From contig JAGWTS010000003.1 in assembly GCA_028868875.1 (NCBI GenBank), positions 1-53,417 on the forward strand: a stretch of DNA of 53,417 bases. The letters are read 5' to 3'. How positions within the stretch are numbered: position 1 is the stretch's first letter; each line of letters opens with the position of its first letter. Of this stretch, positions 31,633 through 42,063 are shown piece by piece. Both the position numbers and the translations under genes were made by a program. The notes beneath the pieces are model-generated. The model searched no databases, had not been told where the DNA came from, and worked only from the letters and a program-made list of their open reading frames with translations. This stretch comes from Burkholderiales bacterium (GTDB lineage Bacteria; Pseudomonadota; Gammaproteobacteria; Burkholderiales; Burkholderiaceae_C).

Positions 31633-34404
31633 TCAACCGGTATTGCGCAAGCCCGCCGCGATGCCGTTGATCGACAGGTGGATGCCGCGCTGCACGCGCT
31701 CGACCCCGGCGTCGCCCTCGCGCCGCTGGCGGTAGCGGCGCAGCAGTTCCACCTGCAGGTGGTTGAGCGGGTCGAGGTACGGGAAGCGATGCTCGATCGA
31801 GCGCGCCAGCGTCGGGTTCGACTGCAGCCGCCGCGTCTCGCCCGTGATCTGGGCGAGCGCCGCGTCGACCCGGGTCCATTCGTTGCGCAAGGCCGTGAAG
31901 ATGCGGCGCGCGGCGCGCTTGTCCTCCACCAGTTCGACATAGCGCGCGGCGATGCGCAGGTCGCTCTTGGCCAGCACCATGTCCAGGTTCGAGAGCAGGG
32001 CGCGGAAGAAGGGCCATTGCCGGTACATGCGCTGCAGCAGTTCGAGCCGCGCCGAGCGTTCCGGCCCGCTGCCTAGGAAGGACTCGATGGCCGAGCCGAA
32101 GCCGCACCAGCCCGGCAGCGCCATCCGGCACTGGCCCCAGGAGAAGCCCCAGGGAATGGCGCGCAGGTCCTCGATCGCCTGGCTCGCCTTGCGCGAGGCC
32201 GGGCGCGAGCCGATGTTGAGCTGGGCGATCTCGCGGATCGGTGTCGCGGCGAAGAAGTAGTCGGTGAAGCCGGGAGTCTCGTAGACGATCTTGCGGTAGG
32301 CCGCGAAGCTCGCCGCGCTGATCTCGGCGGCGGCGTCGAGAAAGGCCTTGGGCGCACTTTTCGTCGGGTGCAGCAGCGTGGCCTCGAGCGTGGCCGCCAC
32401 CAGGGTCTCGAGGTTGCGGCGCCCGATCTCGGGGTTCGCGTACTTGGAGCCGATGACCTCGCCTTGCTCGGTCAGGCGGATCTGGCCCTTCACCGTGCCC
32501 GGGGGCTGGGCCAGGATGGCCTGGTAGCTCGGGCCGCCGCCGCGCCCGACGGTACCGCCGCGGCCGTGGAACAGGCGCAGCCTGATGCCGTGCTCGCGCT
32601 CGAGCGCCTCGAACAAATCGGCCAGCGCGACTTCGCTGCGGTAGAGCTCCCAATTGCTGGTGAAGAAGCCGCCGTCCTTGTTGCTGTCGCTGTAGCCGAG
32701 CATGATGTCCTGCTCGGCGCCGCTGCGCACGACCATCGCGGTCACGCCCGGCAGCGCGTAGTAGGCGCGCATGATGGGCTCGGCATTGCGCAGGTCGCCG
32801 ATGGTTTCGAACAGCGGCACGACGATGAGGTCGGCCACGGCGTCGCGGTCGAGCGTGCCGCGCAGCAGCCCCGCTTCCTTCTGCAGCAGCAGCACTTCGA
32901 GCAGGTCGCTCACGTCCTCGGTGTGCGAGATGATGCAGTGGCGCAGCGCCTCGCGGCCGTAGCGCGCCCGCGCCTCGCGCGCGGCGTCGAAGATCGCGAG
33001 TTCGCCGCGCGCCAGTTCGGAATAGTCGGCGCCGCGCACGCCCAGCGCGCGGGCGTCGTTCAGCACGCGCAGCAGCAGCTCGCGCCGCGCGTCCTCGCCC
33101 AGCGCCCGGTAGTCGGGCTCGATGCGCGCGACGCGCAGCAGCTCGGCGACGACGAGTTCGTGCTGGTCGCTGCTCTGGCGCAGGTCCAGCGTCGCGAGAT
33201 GAAAACCGAAGACCTGCACCGCGCGCAGCAGCGGCGCCAGCCGCGGCGCGACCAGGGCGCGGCCATGGTGGCTTTCGAGCGAGCGCTCGATGATCTGCAG
33301 GTCGGCGCGGAACTCGGCCGCGTCGGCATAGGGGTTCTGCGGCGCCACCGCATGGCGCAAGGCCTCGGTGCCGGTCAGGCGCTGCAGCGTCGCGGCCAGG
33401 CGCGAGTAGATGCCGATCAAGGCGCGCCGGTAGGGCTCGTCCTGGCGGTGCACGTGCTGGTCGGGCGAGCGCTCGGCCAGCGCCTGCATCTCGGGCGTGA
33501 TGGCCGTCAGGATCGCGCTCATCGAGAGTTCGGCGCCGAGTTCGTGCACCTCGGTGAGGTAGAAGCGCAGCGCCACCTCGCACTGGCGCGACAAGGCCTG
33601 GCGCAGCGTCGCCGCGCTCACGTTCGGGTTGCCGTCGCGGTCGCCCCCGATCCAGTGCCCCATGCGCAGGAACGGGGCGACCTTGTGCCCGTGCAGGGCG
33701 CGCTCGACCTCGCGGTAGAGCTTCGGAATCTCGCGCAGAAACGTGCTCTGGTAGAAGCTGAGCGCATTCTCGATCTCGTCGCCCACCGTCAGGCGCGCCG
33801 TGCGCAGCATGCGCGTCTGCCAGAGCTGGGTCACGCGGGCGCGGATCGCCTCCTCGTTGTCGCGCCGCGCCGCGTCGCTCGCGAGGTCGTCGCGCACGCC
33901 GATGAGCTCGGCGATCGCACGCTCGGCGTCGAGGGTGCTCTTGCGCTGGACTTCGGTCGGGTGCGCCGTGAGCACGGGCGAGATGTAGGCGTTCTCGAGG
34001 GCCGCAGCGATGTCGGCCGCGCGGTGGTCGGCGCGGTGCAGGCGCTCGAACGCGACCGCGAGCGAGCCTTCCTGCTGATGGCCTTCGCTTTCGTGGACCG
34101 CGCGCCGGCGCACGTGGTGGCGGTCTTCGGCGATGTTGGCCAGATGCGAGAAGTAGCTGAAGGCGCGGATCACGCTCACGGTCTGGTCGGCCGAGAGGTT
34201 CTTCAGCAGGCGGTCGAGCACGCGCCCGGCCGAGGCGTCGGCCTTCAGGCGGTAGGCCACCGAAAGCTGGCGCACCCGCTCGATGAGCTCGAAGGCCTCC
34301 TGCCCCGCCTGCTCTCGGATGACGTCGCCGAGGATGCGGCCGAGTAACCGGATATCCTCGACCAGGGGCTTGTTCTTCGCAGCGGCGTCTGAAACACGGG
34401 GCAC
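31633..34404 (-). CDS. ppc: Phosphoenolpyruvate carboxylase
   Basis: Anaplerotic enzyme that makes oxaloacetate from PEP and bicarbonate. It has 923 residues, full length. Catalytic marks: [13 protein letters not shown] with the active-site His, [29 protein letters not shown], and the C-terminal regulatory end [12 protein letters not shown]. The GTG start at 34404 is set by a strong GAGGAG six bases upstream; the frame is open for another 183 codons, but that is the reverse of hemC. It lies on the opposite strand between algR and hemC, divergent from hemC with 82 bp between the starts. Confidence 0.96.
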   Translation of the reverse strand: MPRVSDAAAKNKPLVEDIRLLGRILGDVIREQAGQEAFELIERVRQLSVAYRLKADASAGRVLDRLLKNLSADQTVSVIRAFSYFSHLANIAEDRHHVRRRAVHESEGHQQEGSLAVAFERLHRADHRAADIAAALENAYISPVLTAHPTEVQRKSTLDAERAIAELIGVRDDLASDAARRDNEEAIRARVTQLWQTRMLRTARLTVGDEIENALSFYQSTFLREIPKLYREVERALHGHKVAPFLRMGHWIGGDRDGNPNVSAATLRQALSRQCEVALRFYLTEVHELGAELSMSAILTAITPEMQALAERSPDQHVHRQDEPYRRALIGIYSRLAATLQRLTGTEALRHAVAPQNPYADAAEFRADLQIIERSLESHHGRALVAPRLAPLLRAVQVFGFHLATLDLRQSSDQHELVVAELLRVARIEPDYRALGEDARRELLLRVLNDARALGVRGADYSELARGELAIFDAAREARARYGREALRHCIISHTEDVSDLLEVLLLQKEAGLLRGTLDRDAVADLIVVPLFETIGDLRNAEPIMRAYYALPGVTAMVVRSGAEQDIMLGYSDSNKDGGFFTSNWELYRSEVALADLFEALEREHGIRLRLFHGRGGTVGRGGGPSYQAILAQPPGTVKGQIRLTEQGEVIGSKYANPEIGRRNLETLVAATLEATLLHPTKSAPKAFLDAAAEISAASFAAYRKIVYETPGFTDYFFAATPIREIAQLNIGSRPASRKASQAIEDLRAIPWGFSWGQCRMALPGWCGFGSAIESFLGSGPERSARLELLQRMYRQWPFFRALLSNLDMVLAKSDLRIAARYVELVEDKRAARRIFTALRNEWTRVDAALAQITGETRRLQSNPTLARSIEHRFPYLDPLNHLQVELLRRYRQRREGDAGVERVQRGIHLSINGIAAGLRNTG

Positions 34405-34474
34405 GGAAAACTCCTCGAAAGTTGTAACCAGATTACCAATTGTGCATCGCCCCGAGGCAAGCAATCGGCGTGCC

Positions 34475-34480
34475 GATAAT
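34475..34480 (+). promoter_or_regulatory. -10-like hexamer abutting hemC start
   Basis: GATAAT (5 of 6) ends 6 nt before the hemC ATG and there is no Shine-Dalgarno, again a leaderless-type arrangement. No convincing -35 box is present. Confidence 0.45.
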
Positions 34481-34486
34481 CGCGCC

Positions 34487-35413
34487 ATGAAGTCCAAGAC
34501 CCTCATCGCCACGCGCGAGAGCCGGCTCGCCCTGTGGCAGGCCGAACATGTCCGCTCCCTGCTGCTGAGCCGCTTCGGCCTCGAGGTGGAGCTGCTCGGC
34601 ATGACGACCCGGGGCGACCAGATCCTCGACCGCGCCTTGTCCAAGGTCGGCGGCAAGGGCCTGTTCGTGAAGGAGCTAGAGACTGCGCTCGAGGACGGCC
34701 GGGCCCAGCTCGCCGTCCATTCGATGAAGGACGTGCCGATGGATCTGCCCCCGGGCTTCGTGCTCGGCGCCATCCTGGTGCGCGAGGACCCGCGCGATGC
34801 CTTCGTCTCGAACCGCTTCGAACGCCTGGCCGAGTTGCCGCAAGGCGCGGTGGTCGGCACCTCGAGCCTGCGGCGTGCGGTGCAGCTGCTCGCGCGCCGG
34901 CCCGACCTGCGCATCGAGACCCTGCGCGGCAACCTCGACACCCGGCTGCGCAAGCTCGACGAAGGCGGCTACGACGCGATCGTGCTCGCCGCCTCCGGCC
35001 TCATGCGGCTCGGCCTCGAGGCGCGCATCCGCTGCCGCTTCGAGGCCGACGAAATGATTCCCGCGGCGGGGCAGGGCGCGCTCGGCATCGAGCTGCGCGA
35101 AGAGGCCACGGTCTTGCGCGAGCTGCTGGCCCAGCTCATCGACCGGCCGACGCAGCTCGCCGTCGAGGCCGAGCGCGCGGTCTCGCGTGCGCTCGGCGGC
35201 AGCTGCAGCATGCCGCTGGCGGCGCACGCGGTCTGGCGCGGTCCGCAGCTGGAGCTGGTGGCGGCGCTGGGCGACAGCGAGAACCTGCGCCGACCGCTGC
35301 TGACGACCCGGATCGACGGCGCGCCGGCCGACCCGTTGCAGGCGCGCGCCCTGGGCGAGCAGGCGGCGGCAGCGCTGCGCGCGGCCGGCGCCGGCGCCTA
35401 CCTGCCGGCGTAG
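34487..35413 (+). CDS. hemC: Porphobilinogen deaminase (hydroxymethylbilane synthase)
   Basis: Polymerises four porphobilinogens into hydroxymethylbilane in haem biosynthesis. It has 308 residues. Family sequence is seen throughout: [60 protein letters not shown] and the dipyrromethane cofactor cysteine C240 in [11 protein letters not shown]. The ATG follows a -10-like GATAAT by 6 nt. Its TAG stop is immediately followed by the hemD ATG, giving the order hemC-hemD-hemX-hemY. Confidence 0.97.
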   Translation: MKSKTLIATRESRLALWQAEHVRSLLLSRFGLEVELLGMTTRGDQILDRALSKVGGKGLFVKELETALEDGRAQLAVHSMKDVPMDLPPGFVLGAILVREDPRDAFVSNRFERLAELPQGAVVGTSSLRRAVQLLARRPDLRIETLRGNLDTRLRKLDEGGYDAIVLAASGLMRLGLEARIRCRFEADEMIPAAGQGALGIELREEATVLRELLAQLIDRPTQLAVEAERAVSRALGGSCSMPLAAHAVWRGPQLELVAALGDSENLRRPLLTTRIDGAPADPLQARALGEQAAAALRAAGAGAYLPA

Positions 35414-36187
35414 ATGCGCGTCCTCGTCACCCGGCCGCCGCGCCAGGCCGCTGACTGGGTGGCGCGGCTGCGGCGCTTGGGGCTCGACGCCGCCGCGCTG
35501 CCGCTGATCGGCATCGCGGAGGTCGAGGATCCGGCGCCGCTGCAGGCCGCCTGGGCGACGCTGGCCGCGCGCAGCCTGGTCGTGTTCGTGAGCCCGAACG
35601 CGGTCGAGCATTTCTTCGCCCGGCGCGCGCCGGCGCAGGCCTGGCCGGCGGCCACGCTGGCCGGATCGACCGGCCCCGGCACCTCGGCCGCCTTGCGCGC
35701 CGCCGGGCTGGGCGAAGCGCAACTCGTCGAGCCCGGCGTCGACGCCCCCAGCTTCGATTCGGAAGCGCTCTGGGCGCGCCTCGCCGGCCGCGACTGGGGT
35801 GGGCGCAGCGTGCTCGTCGTGCGCGGGGAAGACGGGCGTGAATGGCTGTCCCAGACCTTGCGCGCGCGCGGCGCCCGGGTCGATTTCGTCGCCGCCTATC
35901 GGCGCCTGCCGCCGCTTCTCGACGCCGCCGGCGCGGCGCTGCTGGCGGCGGCGCTGGCCGATCCGGCAGCGCACCTCTGGCTCTTCAGCAGCAGCGAGGC
36001 GCTGCGCCATTTGCAGGCGCTGGCGCCGGGCGCCGCATGGGGCGGCTCGCGCGCCGCGGCCTCGCATCCGCGCATCGTCCAGAGCGCGCGCGAACTCGGC
36101 TTCGGCCGCGTCGATGCGCTCGCGCCTGACCCCGAGGCGGTGGCCGCTCTCTTGCGGCGCACGCCGATACAATCGCCCCCCCAGTGA
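35414..36187 (+). CDS. hemD: Uroporphyrinogen-III synthase
   Basis: Closes and inverts ring D of hydroxymethylbilane. It has 257 residues. This family is poorly conserved, but the N-terminal VLVTRPPRQAADWVARLRRLGL, SPNAVEHFF and the RGEDGREWL segment near residue 137 are recognisable. The two-lobe layout fits, as does the position directly after hemC. It starts on the base after the hemC stop and overlaps hemX by four bases, so translation of the block is coupled. Confidence 0.93.
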   Translation: MRVLVTRPPRQAADWVARLRRLGLDAAALPLIGIAEVEDPAPLQAAWATLAARSLVVFVSPNAVEHFFARRAPAQAWPAATLAGSTGPGTSAALRAAGLGEAQLVEPGVDAPSFDSEALWARLAGRDWGGRSVLVVRGEDGREWLSQTLRARGARVDFVAAYRRLPPLLDAAGAALLAAALADPAAHLWLFSSSEALRHLQALAPGAAWGGSRAAASHPRIVQSARELGFGRVDALAPDPEAVAALLRRTPIQSPPQ

Positions 36188-37254
36188 CCGCCACCGCCCC
36201 TCCTCCCGCATCGCCTGCCCCCACTGCCGTTCCGGGGCGCTGGATCGCGGTCGGCGCCGCCGTGCTGGCGGCGCTGGCCGCGGCCTCGTTCGCCATCGCC
36301 TGGAGCACCCAGCAGCGTGTCAAGACGCTCGAGACCGAGCTCGTGCGGCGCCAGCAGGACGCCGCGGCCCAGGTGGCCGAAGCGCGCACGGCCTCGCGCG
36401 ATGCGCAAGAGGTGGCGCGCGACGTCGCGGCCAAGATGACCTTGCTCGACGAGCGCGTGGCCGAGACCACGCTCCAGCGCAGCCAGCTCGAAGACCTGAT
36501 CCAGTCGCTCGCCCGTTCGCGCGACGAGAACGTGCTCGCCGACATCGACTCGTCCATCCGCGTCGCCGTCCAGCAAAGCGCGATCACCGGCAGCGCCGAG
36601 CCGCTCGTGGCGGCGCTCAAGCAGACCGACGAGCGGCTGTCCCGTCTGAACCAGCCGCGGCTGGAGCGTGTGCGCCGCGCCGTGGCGCAGGACCTGGACC
36701 GCGCGCGCTCGGCGGGCGCCACCGACATCTCGGTGCTGACGATCCGGATCGACGAGGTCATCCGCGTCGTCGACGACCTGCCGCTGCTGGCGCAACCCGG
36801 GCGCCGCCCGGCCGAAGCGGCGCGGGCGCCGGCCGCAGCGGCCTCGGCCCCGGCCCCCGGCGGCGCGGGCTGGGGTCTGCTCGACTGGCGCGAACGCTGG
36901 CGCAGTGCGGCTTCCTATGTCTGGGAGCAGGCGCGTTCGCTCATCCGCGTGACCCGCATCGACCACCCCGACGCCGTGCTCCTGGCGCCGGATCAGGCCT
37001 GGTTCCTGCGCGAGAACCTCAAGCTGCGCCTGCTCAACGCCCGCCTGGCGCTGCTGTCGCGCCAGTTCGACACCGCCCAGTCCGACCTGCGCGACGCGCT
37101 CGCCACGCTGGACCATTATTTCGACCGCAGTTCGCGCCGCGTGCGTTCGGCGAGCGAGTTGCTGCACCAGGTGCAGAGCCAGGCGCGACTCGTCAGCGTG
37201 CCGCGGCCCGACGCGACCCTGGCCGCGATCGCCACCGCGGCCGCGGGGAGGTGA
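36184..37254 (+). CDS. hemX: HemX (uroporphyrinogen-III C-methyltransferase-like membrane protein)
   Basis: Inner-membrane protein of 356 residues encoded after hemD in many proteobacteria. A Pro-rich N terminus leads to a single TM at about 20-39 (WIAVGAAVLAALAAASFAIAW). A long coiled-coil region with Gln/Arg/Glu heptads follows (about 42-115), then an alpha-helical periplasmic domain including DAVLLAPDQAWFLRENLKLRLLNARL. It has no SAM-binding motif, so the methyltransferase name inherited from E. coli is misleading. It probably scaffolds haem synthesis. GTG start, overlapping the hemD stop. Confidence 0.9.
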   Translation: MTATAPPPASPAPTAVPGRWIAVGAAVLAALAAASFAIAWSTQQRVKTLETELVRRQQDAAAQVAEARTASRDAQEVARDVAAKMTLLDERVAETTLQRSQLEDLIQSLARSRDENVLADIDSSIRVAVQQSAITGSAEPLVAALKQTDERLSRLNQPRLERVRRAVAQDLDRARSAGATDISVLTIRIDEVIRVVDDLPLLAQPGRRPAEAARAPAAAASAPAPGGAGWGLLDWRERWRSAASYVWEQARSLIRVTRIDHPDAVLLAPDQAWFLRENLKLRLLNARLALLSRQFDTAQSDLRDALATLDHYFDRSSRRVRSASELLHQVQSQARLVSVPRPDATLAAIATAAAGR

Positions 37255-37261
37255 TGAGTTC

Positions 37262-37375
37262 CCCCCGCTGCGCCTTCGGCGCCTTCCCCCCGGGCCACCA
37301 TGGGCCCCTTGGTGGCCCGGGGGGGCGACGCCAGCGCAGCGGCGAAGGCGGATGCGCGGCGTCCGCTCGGAGTGG
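37262..37375. repeat. GC-rich interspersed intergenic repeat, copy B, with 15-bp perfect stem
   Basis: The hemX-hemY gap carries the same modules as 15283-15370: C-tract, CGCCTTCGGCG, C-tract, GGGCGACGCC and CGGCGTCCGCTCG. A perfect 15-bp stem is inserted (37286-37300 with 37310-37324, loop TGGGCCCCT). Lying inside a presumed operon, it may attenuate or process the transcript before hemY rather than end it. Confidence 0.65.
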
Positions 37376-37426
37376 CCGCTGCGGCCCGCCGGTGCCCGGT
37401 GCTCGTTGCCTTCGAGAGTACCCGCC

Positions 37427-38674
37427 ATGCGCGGTGTGATCTGGCTCGTGCTGCTGTTTGCGGTGGCGGTCGTCGCCGCCACGACGCTGGGGCCCAACGA
37501 CGGCCTCGTGACGATCTACTGGGGGGGCTGGCGCACCGACCTGTCGCTCAACCTCTTCGTCATCATCGTGCTCGTCAGCTGCTTCGTGCTGATGTCGGCA
37601 GCGCAGGCGCTGGGTGCGCTGGTGAGCCTGCCGCGGCGCGCCGGCGAATGGCGCGCGCTGCGACGCGAGCGCGCCGCCCAGGCCGCCTTGCGCGAGGCCC
37701 AGGCCGACTTCTTCAGCGCCCGCTACAGCCGCGCCCACAAGGCCGCCGCCCGGGCGCTGACGATCCAGCAGGGCACGCCCGGGCTCGAAGGCGACGCCGA
37801 GTTCACCGTGATCGGCCACCTGCTCGCCGCCGGCAGCCTGCACCGCCTGCAAGACCGCGCGCGCCGCGACGAGACCCTGGCCCAACTGCTGCCGGTGCTG
37901 CAGGTCGGCGGCGCCGGCCGCGGTGCCGAAGACGGCGCGCGGCTGCTCGCCGCCGAATGGGCGATCGAGGACCGCGATGCGCCGCGTGCGCTCGAACTCC
38001 TTTCCGAGCTGCCGCCCGGCGCCCAGCGCCGGACCCAGGCGCTGCGGCTGAAGCTGCAGGCGACCCGGATGATGCGCCAGTCGGTCGAGGCGCTGCACAC
38101 CGCGCGCCTGCTCGCCAACCACCAGGCCTTCTCGCCGGTGGCAGCGCTTGGCCTGTTGCGCTCGCTCGCCTTCGAGGCGCTGGAAGGGGCGCATGACGGC
38201 CAGCAGTTGCGCCGCCTCTGGGACCAGCTCGACAGCGCCGACCGGCGCGACCCCGTCGTTGCGACCCGGGCCGCGCTGCGCGCGCTGGCCCTGGGCCTGC
38301 CCGATGAAGCGCGCGCCTGGCTGCGCCCGTTCTGGGACCGCCTGAGCGAGCTCTCGCGCGAAGAGCGCGAACAGGTGGCGCTGGCGCTGATGGAGGCCGG
38401 CGAGGGTATCGGCAGCGAGTGGCTGCCGCGCCTCGAAGCGGCGCTGGTCTCGTTCGGCCACGAGCCGGCCGTCGCCGCCGCGGTGGGCAGCGCCTTCGCC
38501 GCGCGCCAGCTCTGGGGCAAGGCACGCCGCCTGCTCGAACAGGCGGGCGCCTCGCCTGCACTGCCCGGACGCACGCGCCGCCGCGCCTGGCGTCTGCTGG
38601 CCGCGCTGGCGCGCGAAGAAGCCGACGAGGAACGTGCCCGCGAATGCGAACGGGCCGGCGCCGCAATCGACTGA
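37427..38674 (+). CDS. hemY: HemY (haem biosynthesis-associated TPR membrane protein)
   Basis: Inner-membrane protein of 415 residues of the proteobacterial HemY_N/TPR family; it is not the protoporphyrinogen oxidase also called HemY. The N-terminal MRGVIWLVLLFAVAVVAATTLG is TM1, YWGGWRTDLSLNLF precedes TM2 (about 43-67), and from residue 90 onwards there are helical TPR-like repeats. The start is taken at MRGVIW; the frame is open 25 codons upstream through the repeat. Its role is thought to be coordination of haem biosynthesis in the membrane. A tRNA gene follows. Confidence 0.9.
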   Translation: MRGVIWLVLLFAVAVVAATTLGPNDGLVTIYWGGWRTDLSLNLFVIIVLVSCFVLMSAAQALGALVSLPRRAGEWRALRRERAAQAALREAQADFFSARYSRAHKAAARALTIQQGTPGLEGDAEFTVIGHLLAAGSLHRLQDRARRDETLAQLLPVLQVGGAGRGAEDGARLLAAEWAIEDRDAPRALELLSELPPGAQRRTQALRLKLQATRMMRQSVEALHTARLLANHQAFSPVAALGLLRSLAFEALEGAHDGQQLRRLWDQLDSADRRDPVVATRAALRALALGLPDEARAWLRPFWDRLSELSREEREQVALALMEAGEGIGSEWLPRLEAALVSFGHEPAVAAAVGSAFAARQLWGKARRLLEQAGASPALPGRTRRRAWRLLAALAREEADEERARECERAGAAID

Positions 38675-38687
38675 TCTTTCGCCGTGC

Positions 38688-38693
38688 TATACT
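38688..38693 (+). promoter_or_regulatory. Extended -10 of the tRNA-Arg gene
   Basis: TGCTATACT includes a TGn extension and the hexamer TATACT (38688-38693), ending 10 bp before the tRNA 5' end. No good -35 is seen, which fits an extended -10 promoter. The hemY stop is only 14 bp upstream of the hexamer. Confidence 0.5.
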
Positions 38694-38703
38694 GCGCGGC
38701 TCA

Positions 38704-38780
38704 GCGGCTGTAGCTCAGTTGGATAGAGTACTTGGCTACGAACCAAGGGGTCGTGGGTTCGAATCCTGCCAGCCGCACCA
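38704..38780 (+). tRNA. tRNA-Arg (anticodon ACG)
   Basis: A 77-nt cloverleaf. The acceptor stem GCGGCTG pairs with CAGCCGC over all 7 bp and CCA is encoded. The D-arm begins TAGCTCAGTTGGATAGAG. The anticodon stem CTTGG/CCAAG encloses CTACGAA with anticodon ACG, and the T-loop is TTCGAAT. ACG (wobble-modified to ICG by TadA) reads CGU/CGC/CGA arginine codons. No integrase or attachment-site duplication is seen next to it. Confidence 0.98.
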
Positions 38781-38789
38781 ACAAAAGCA

Positions 38790-38828
38790 ACGGGTTAGCT
38801 TCCACAAGGAGCTAGCCCGTTTCGCTTT
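38790..38828 (+). terminator. Rho-independent terminator after tRNA-Arg
   Basis: ACGGGTTAGCT (38790-38800) and AGCTAGCCCGT (38810-38820) form an 11-bp stem with one G-U, followed by TTCGCTTT. Confidence 0.85.
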
Positions 38829-39117
38829 GTGGGCGCCGTCGTCCCACCGGCAGCGGGATCGAGCGGGAGAGCGGGGCGAGAGGGATCGCGTCGCAGCGAT
38901 CGGGTGCCGGCGTGAGAGCAGCGCGGCAGGGGCTGTCGGCGGCAGGCCAGCCGAAGCGTCCCGAGCGCGTCCAAGCGCCTCCGATCAACAGTCAGCCCGG
39001 GGGCCGCCTGCGCTCGTGTCGAATCGCGCCTCCGCGCCGCCCTGGGCGCGCCCTGGGCGCCGTGGAATGAGCGGGCCTCTCGACCGCGACAGCCCCGTCC
39101 CGGGGCCGGCCGAGCGC
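38829..39117. other. Gap with no recognisable gene
   Basis: 289 bp of GC-rich sequence between the tRNA terminator and the 3' end of the sugar ABC ATPase gene. It contains a short inverted repeat (GATCGC-gtcgca-GCGATC) but no supported coding sequence. Frames through it have no homology or ribosome site. Confidence 0.6.
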
Positions 39118-40176
<1,059 letters not shown>

Positions 40177-40247
40177 GTCGAATTCCCTTGTTCTCAGCGG
40201 CCGCGGCCCGGCGCCGGCGGCTGGAGTCGCAGCCCCCGGCCGCGCCC

Positions 40248-41072
40248 TCACTTCACGGCCCCGGCGGTGAGGCCGGAGATGAGCTGGCGCGACGAGATCG
40301 CGAACAGCACGAGCAGCGGCACGGTGGCGATCGCCGAGCCCGCCATCAGCGCGCCCCATTCGGTGTCGACCGGGCTTTGCAGGCTGCGCAAGGCCAGCGG
40401 CAAGGTGTACATCTCGGGACTGCGCAAGACGATCAGCGGCCCGATAAAGTTGTTCCACGAGGCGATGAACGTGATCAGCCCGAGCGTGCCCAGCGCGGGC
40501 TTGAGCAGCGGCAGGACGATGCGCCAGTAGATGCCGAACTCGCCGCAGCCGTCCATGCGCGCGGCCTCGACGAGTTCCTTGGGAATCGACGACGAGGCGA
40601 ACTGGCGCATCAGGAAGATGCCGAAGGCGCTGGCCGCGCCCGGGATGTAGAGCGCGCGCGGCTGGTCGATCCAGCCCAGCGCGTCCATGATCATGAAGGT
40701 CGGGATCATGTTCATGAACGAGGGCAGCAGCATCGTCCCCATCACGAGGGCGAACAGCGGCGCCTTGAAGCGGAACTCGAAGAGCGCGAAGGCGTAGCCG
40801 CCCATCGAGCAGAACAGCAGCGTGAGCGCGGTCGAGGCGAGCGCGACGTAGAGGCTCCAGCCCAGGCTGCGCCAGAACGGGATGCGCTCGGTCAGGATCT
40901 TCAGGTTGGCCAGGAACTGGTCGCCGAAGACCAGTGGCGGCGGCAGGCTGAAGATCTCGGTGCGCGAATGGGTCGCGAAGACGAACATGAAGTAGAAGGG
41001 CGCGAGCATGATCAGCGAGCCGGCGCCGACCAGCCCGTAGGCGGCCCAGGGGGCGAGGCGATCGGTTTTCAT
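40248..41072 (-). CDS. Sugar ABC transporter permease (MalG type)
   Basis: Inner-membrane permease of 274 residues with six predicted TM segments. TM1 is at about 12-34 (YGLVGAGSLIMLAPFYFMFVF). The EAA cytoplasmic loop that docks the ATPase is at about 166-190 (VEAARMDGCGEF ... IVLPLLKPA). The end TSRQLISGLTAGAVK is the standard MalG/LacG C terminus. It pairs with the MalF-type permease 12 bp upstream. The substrate is inferred from context to be beta-glucan oligosaccharides. Confidence 0.93.
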   Translation of the reverse strand: MKTDRLAPWAAYGLVGAGSLIMLAPFYFMFVFATHSRTEIFSLPPPLVFGDQFLANLKILTERIPFWRSLGWSLYVALASTALTLLFCSMGGYAFALFEFRFKAPLFALVMGTMLLPSFMNMIPTFMIMDALGWIDQPRALYIPGAASAFGIFLMRQFASSSIPKELVEAARMDGCGEFGIYWRIVLPLLKPALGTLGLITFIASWNNFIGPLIVLRSPEMYTLPLALRSLQSPVDTEWGALMAGSAIATVPLLVLFAISSRQLISGLTAGAVK

Positions 41073-41084
41073 TCGAGGGGCTCC

Positions 41085-42020
41085 TCAGGCCGAAGGGCCG
41101 CGCGGCGCAAATGCGCGGTTCGTCAGCCAGGTGAGCAGCGCGACGACGACGAACAGCAGCCAGGACATCGCGCTCGCGGTGCCGAAGTCGTTGAACTCGA
41201 AGGCCGTGCGGTACAGGTACATCGCGCTCGTCATGCCGGCCTGGTCCGAGCCGCCGTGACCGCCGGTGAGGATGAAGGGTTCCTCGAACAACTGCAGCCC
41301 GCCGATGACGCTGAGCGTGACGCCAAAGTAGATCATCGGCCGCAGGCTGGGCAGCGTGATGTAGAAGAACTGCTGCAGCCTGCCGGCGCCGTCCATCGTC
41401 GCGGCCTCGTAGATGTCCTTGGGGATGGTCTGCAGCGCCGCGAGGTAGAGCACGAGGTTGAAGCCGACGTAGCGCCAGAAGACGATGAGCGAGATCGCCG
41501 GCTTGATGTTCTCGGGCCGGCCCATCCAGTCGACCGGATGCTGCGGCAGCAGCGCGCCGAGCAGCGGGACCTGGCGCAGCGCCGCCAGGCCGACGTTGAT
41601 GAGGCCGTAGTCGGTCGAGAACAGCGAGCTGAACATGATCGCGATCGCGACCGTCGAGGTGATGTAGGGCAGGAAATAGGCGCCAACCGCAGCGTTGCGC
41701 AGGCGCTTGAACGACGAGTGGATGAAATACGCCAGCGGAATCGCGACCAGATGCTGCGGCAGGCCCGAGGCCAGCGCGAGCCAGCCGGTGTTGCCCAGCG
41801 ACTTCCAGAACCACTCGTCCTGGAGCGCGAAGCTGAAGTTCCCGAGGCCGACGAACTTCATCGACGCCAGGCCGCCTGCCGGCTCCCAGGACTGGAAGGC
41901 CAGGACCAGCGAGAACACCAGCGGAAACAGCCCGAAGACCGCGAAAAGGATCAGGAACGGGCTGATCAGCCCGTAGGGCGTCCAGCGCGGCGACAGCCGC
42001 AGCGCGGCGGGCAGCTTCAT
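41085..42020 (-). CDS. Sugar ABC transporter permease (MalF type)
   Basis: Permease of 311 residues with six predicted TM segments. The N-terminal WTPYGLISPFLILFAVFGLFPL is typical of CUT1 MalF/UgpA proteins. The EAA loop is near 205-230 (YEAATMDGAGRLQ ... ITLPSLRPM). A fairly long periplasmic stretch (about 40-90) contains EPAGGLASMKFVGLGNF. It is followed by the MalG-type gene at 12 bp and preceded by the binding-protein gene at 43 bp. Confidence 0.93.
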   Translation of the reverse strand: MKLPAALRLSPRWTPYGLISPFLILFAVFGLFPLVFSLVLAFQSWEPAGGLASMKFVGLGNFSFALQDEWFWKSLGNTGWLALASGLPQHLVAIPLAYFIHSSFKRLRNAAVGAYFLPYITSTVAIAIMFSSLFSTDYGLINVGLAALRQVPLLGALLPQHPVDWMGRPENIKPAISLIVFWRYVGFNLVLYLAALQTIPKDIYEAATMDGAGRLQQFFYITLPSLRPMIYFGVTLSVIGGLQLFEEPFILTGGHGGSDQAGMTSAMYLYRTAFEFNDFGTASAMSWLLFVVVALLTWLTNRAFAPRGPSA

Positions 42021-42063
42021 GGCAAGGGTCTCGCGGCGGTCATGCGCTGGGGGCGGGGCGGCT

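Noticed and set aside
34472-34479. GCCGATAA before hemC, matching the sigma-28 -10
   Set aside because: There is no TAAA-like box 15 bp upstream (CGAG instead), and hemC is not a motility gene. It overlaps the better-placed GATAAT.
38704-39117. tRNA-Arg as an integration site for a genomic island
   Set aside because: No integrase gene, no duplicated tRNA 3' end, and base composition does not shift. A normal terminator follows the tRNA.
40177-41814. A long N-terminal extension of the sugar ABC ATPase frame
   Set aside because: It runs through both permease genes in another frame; the MalK N terminus starts cleanly at 40176.
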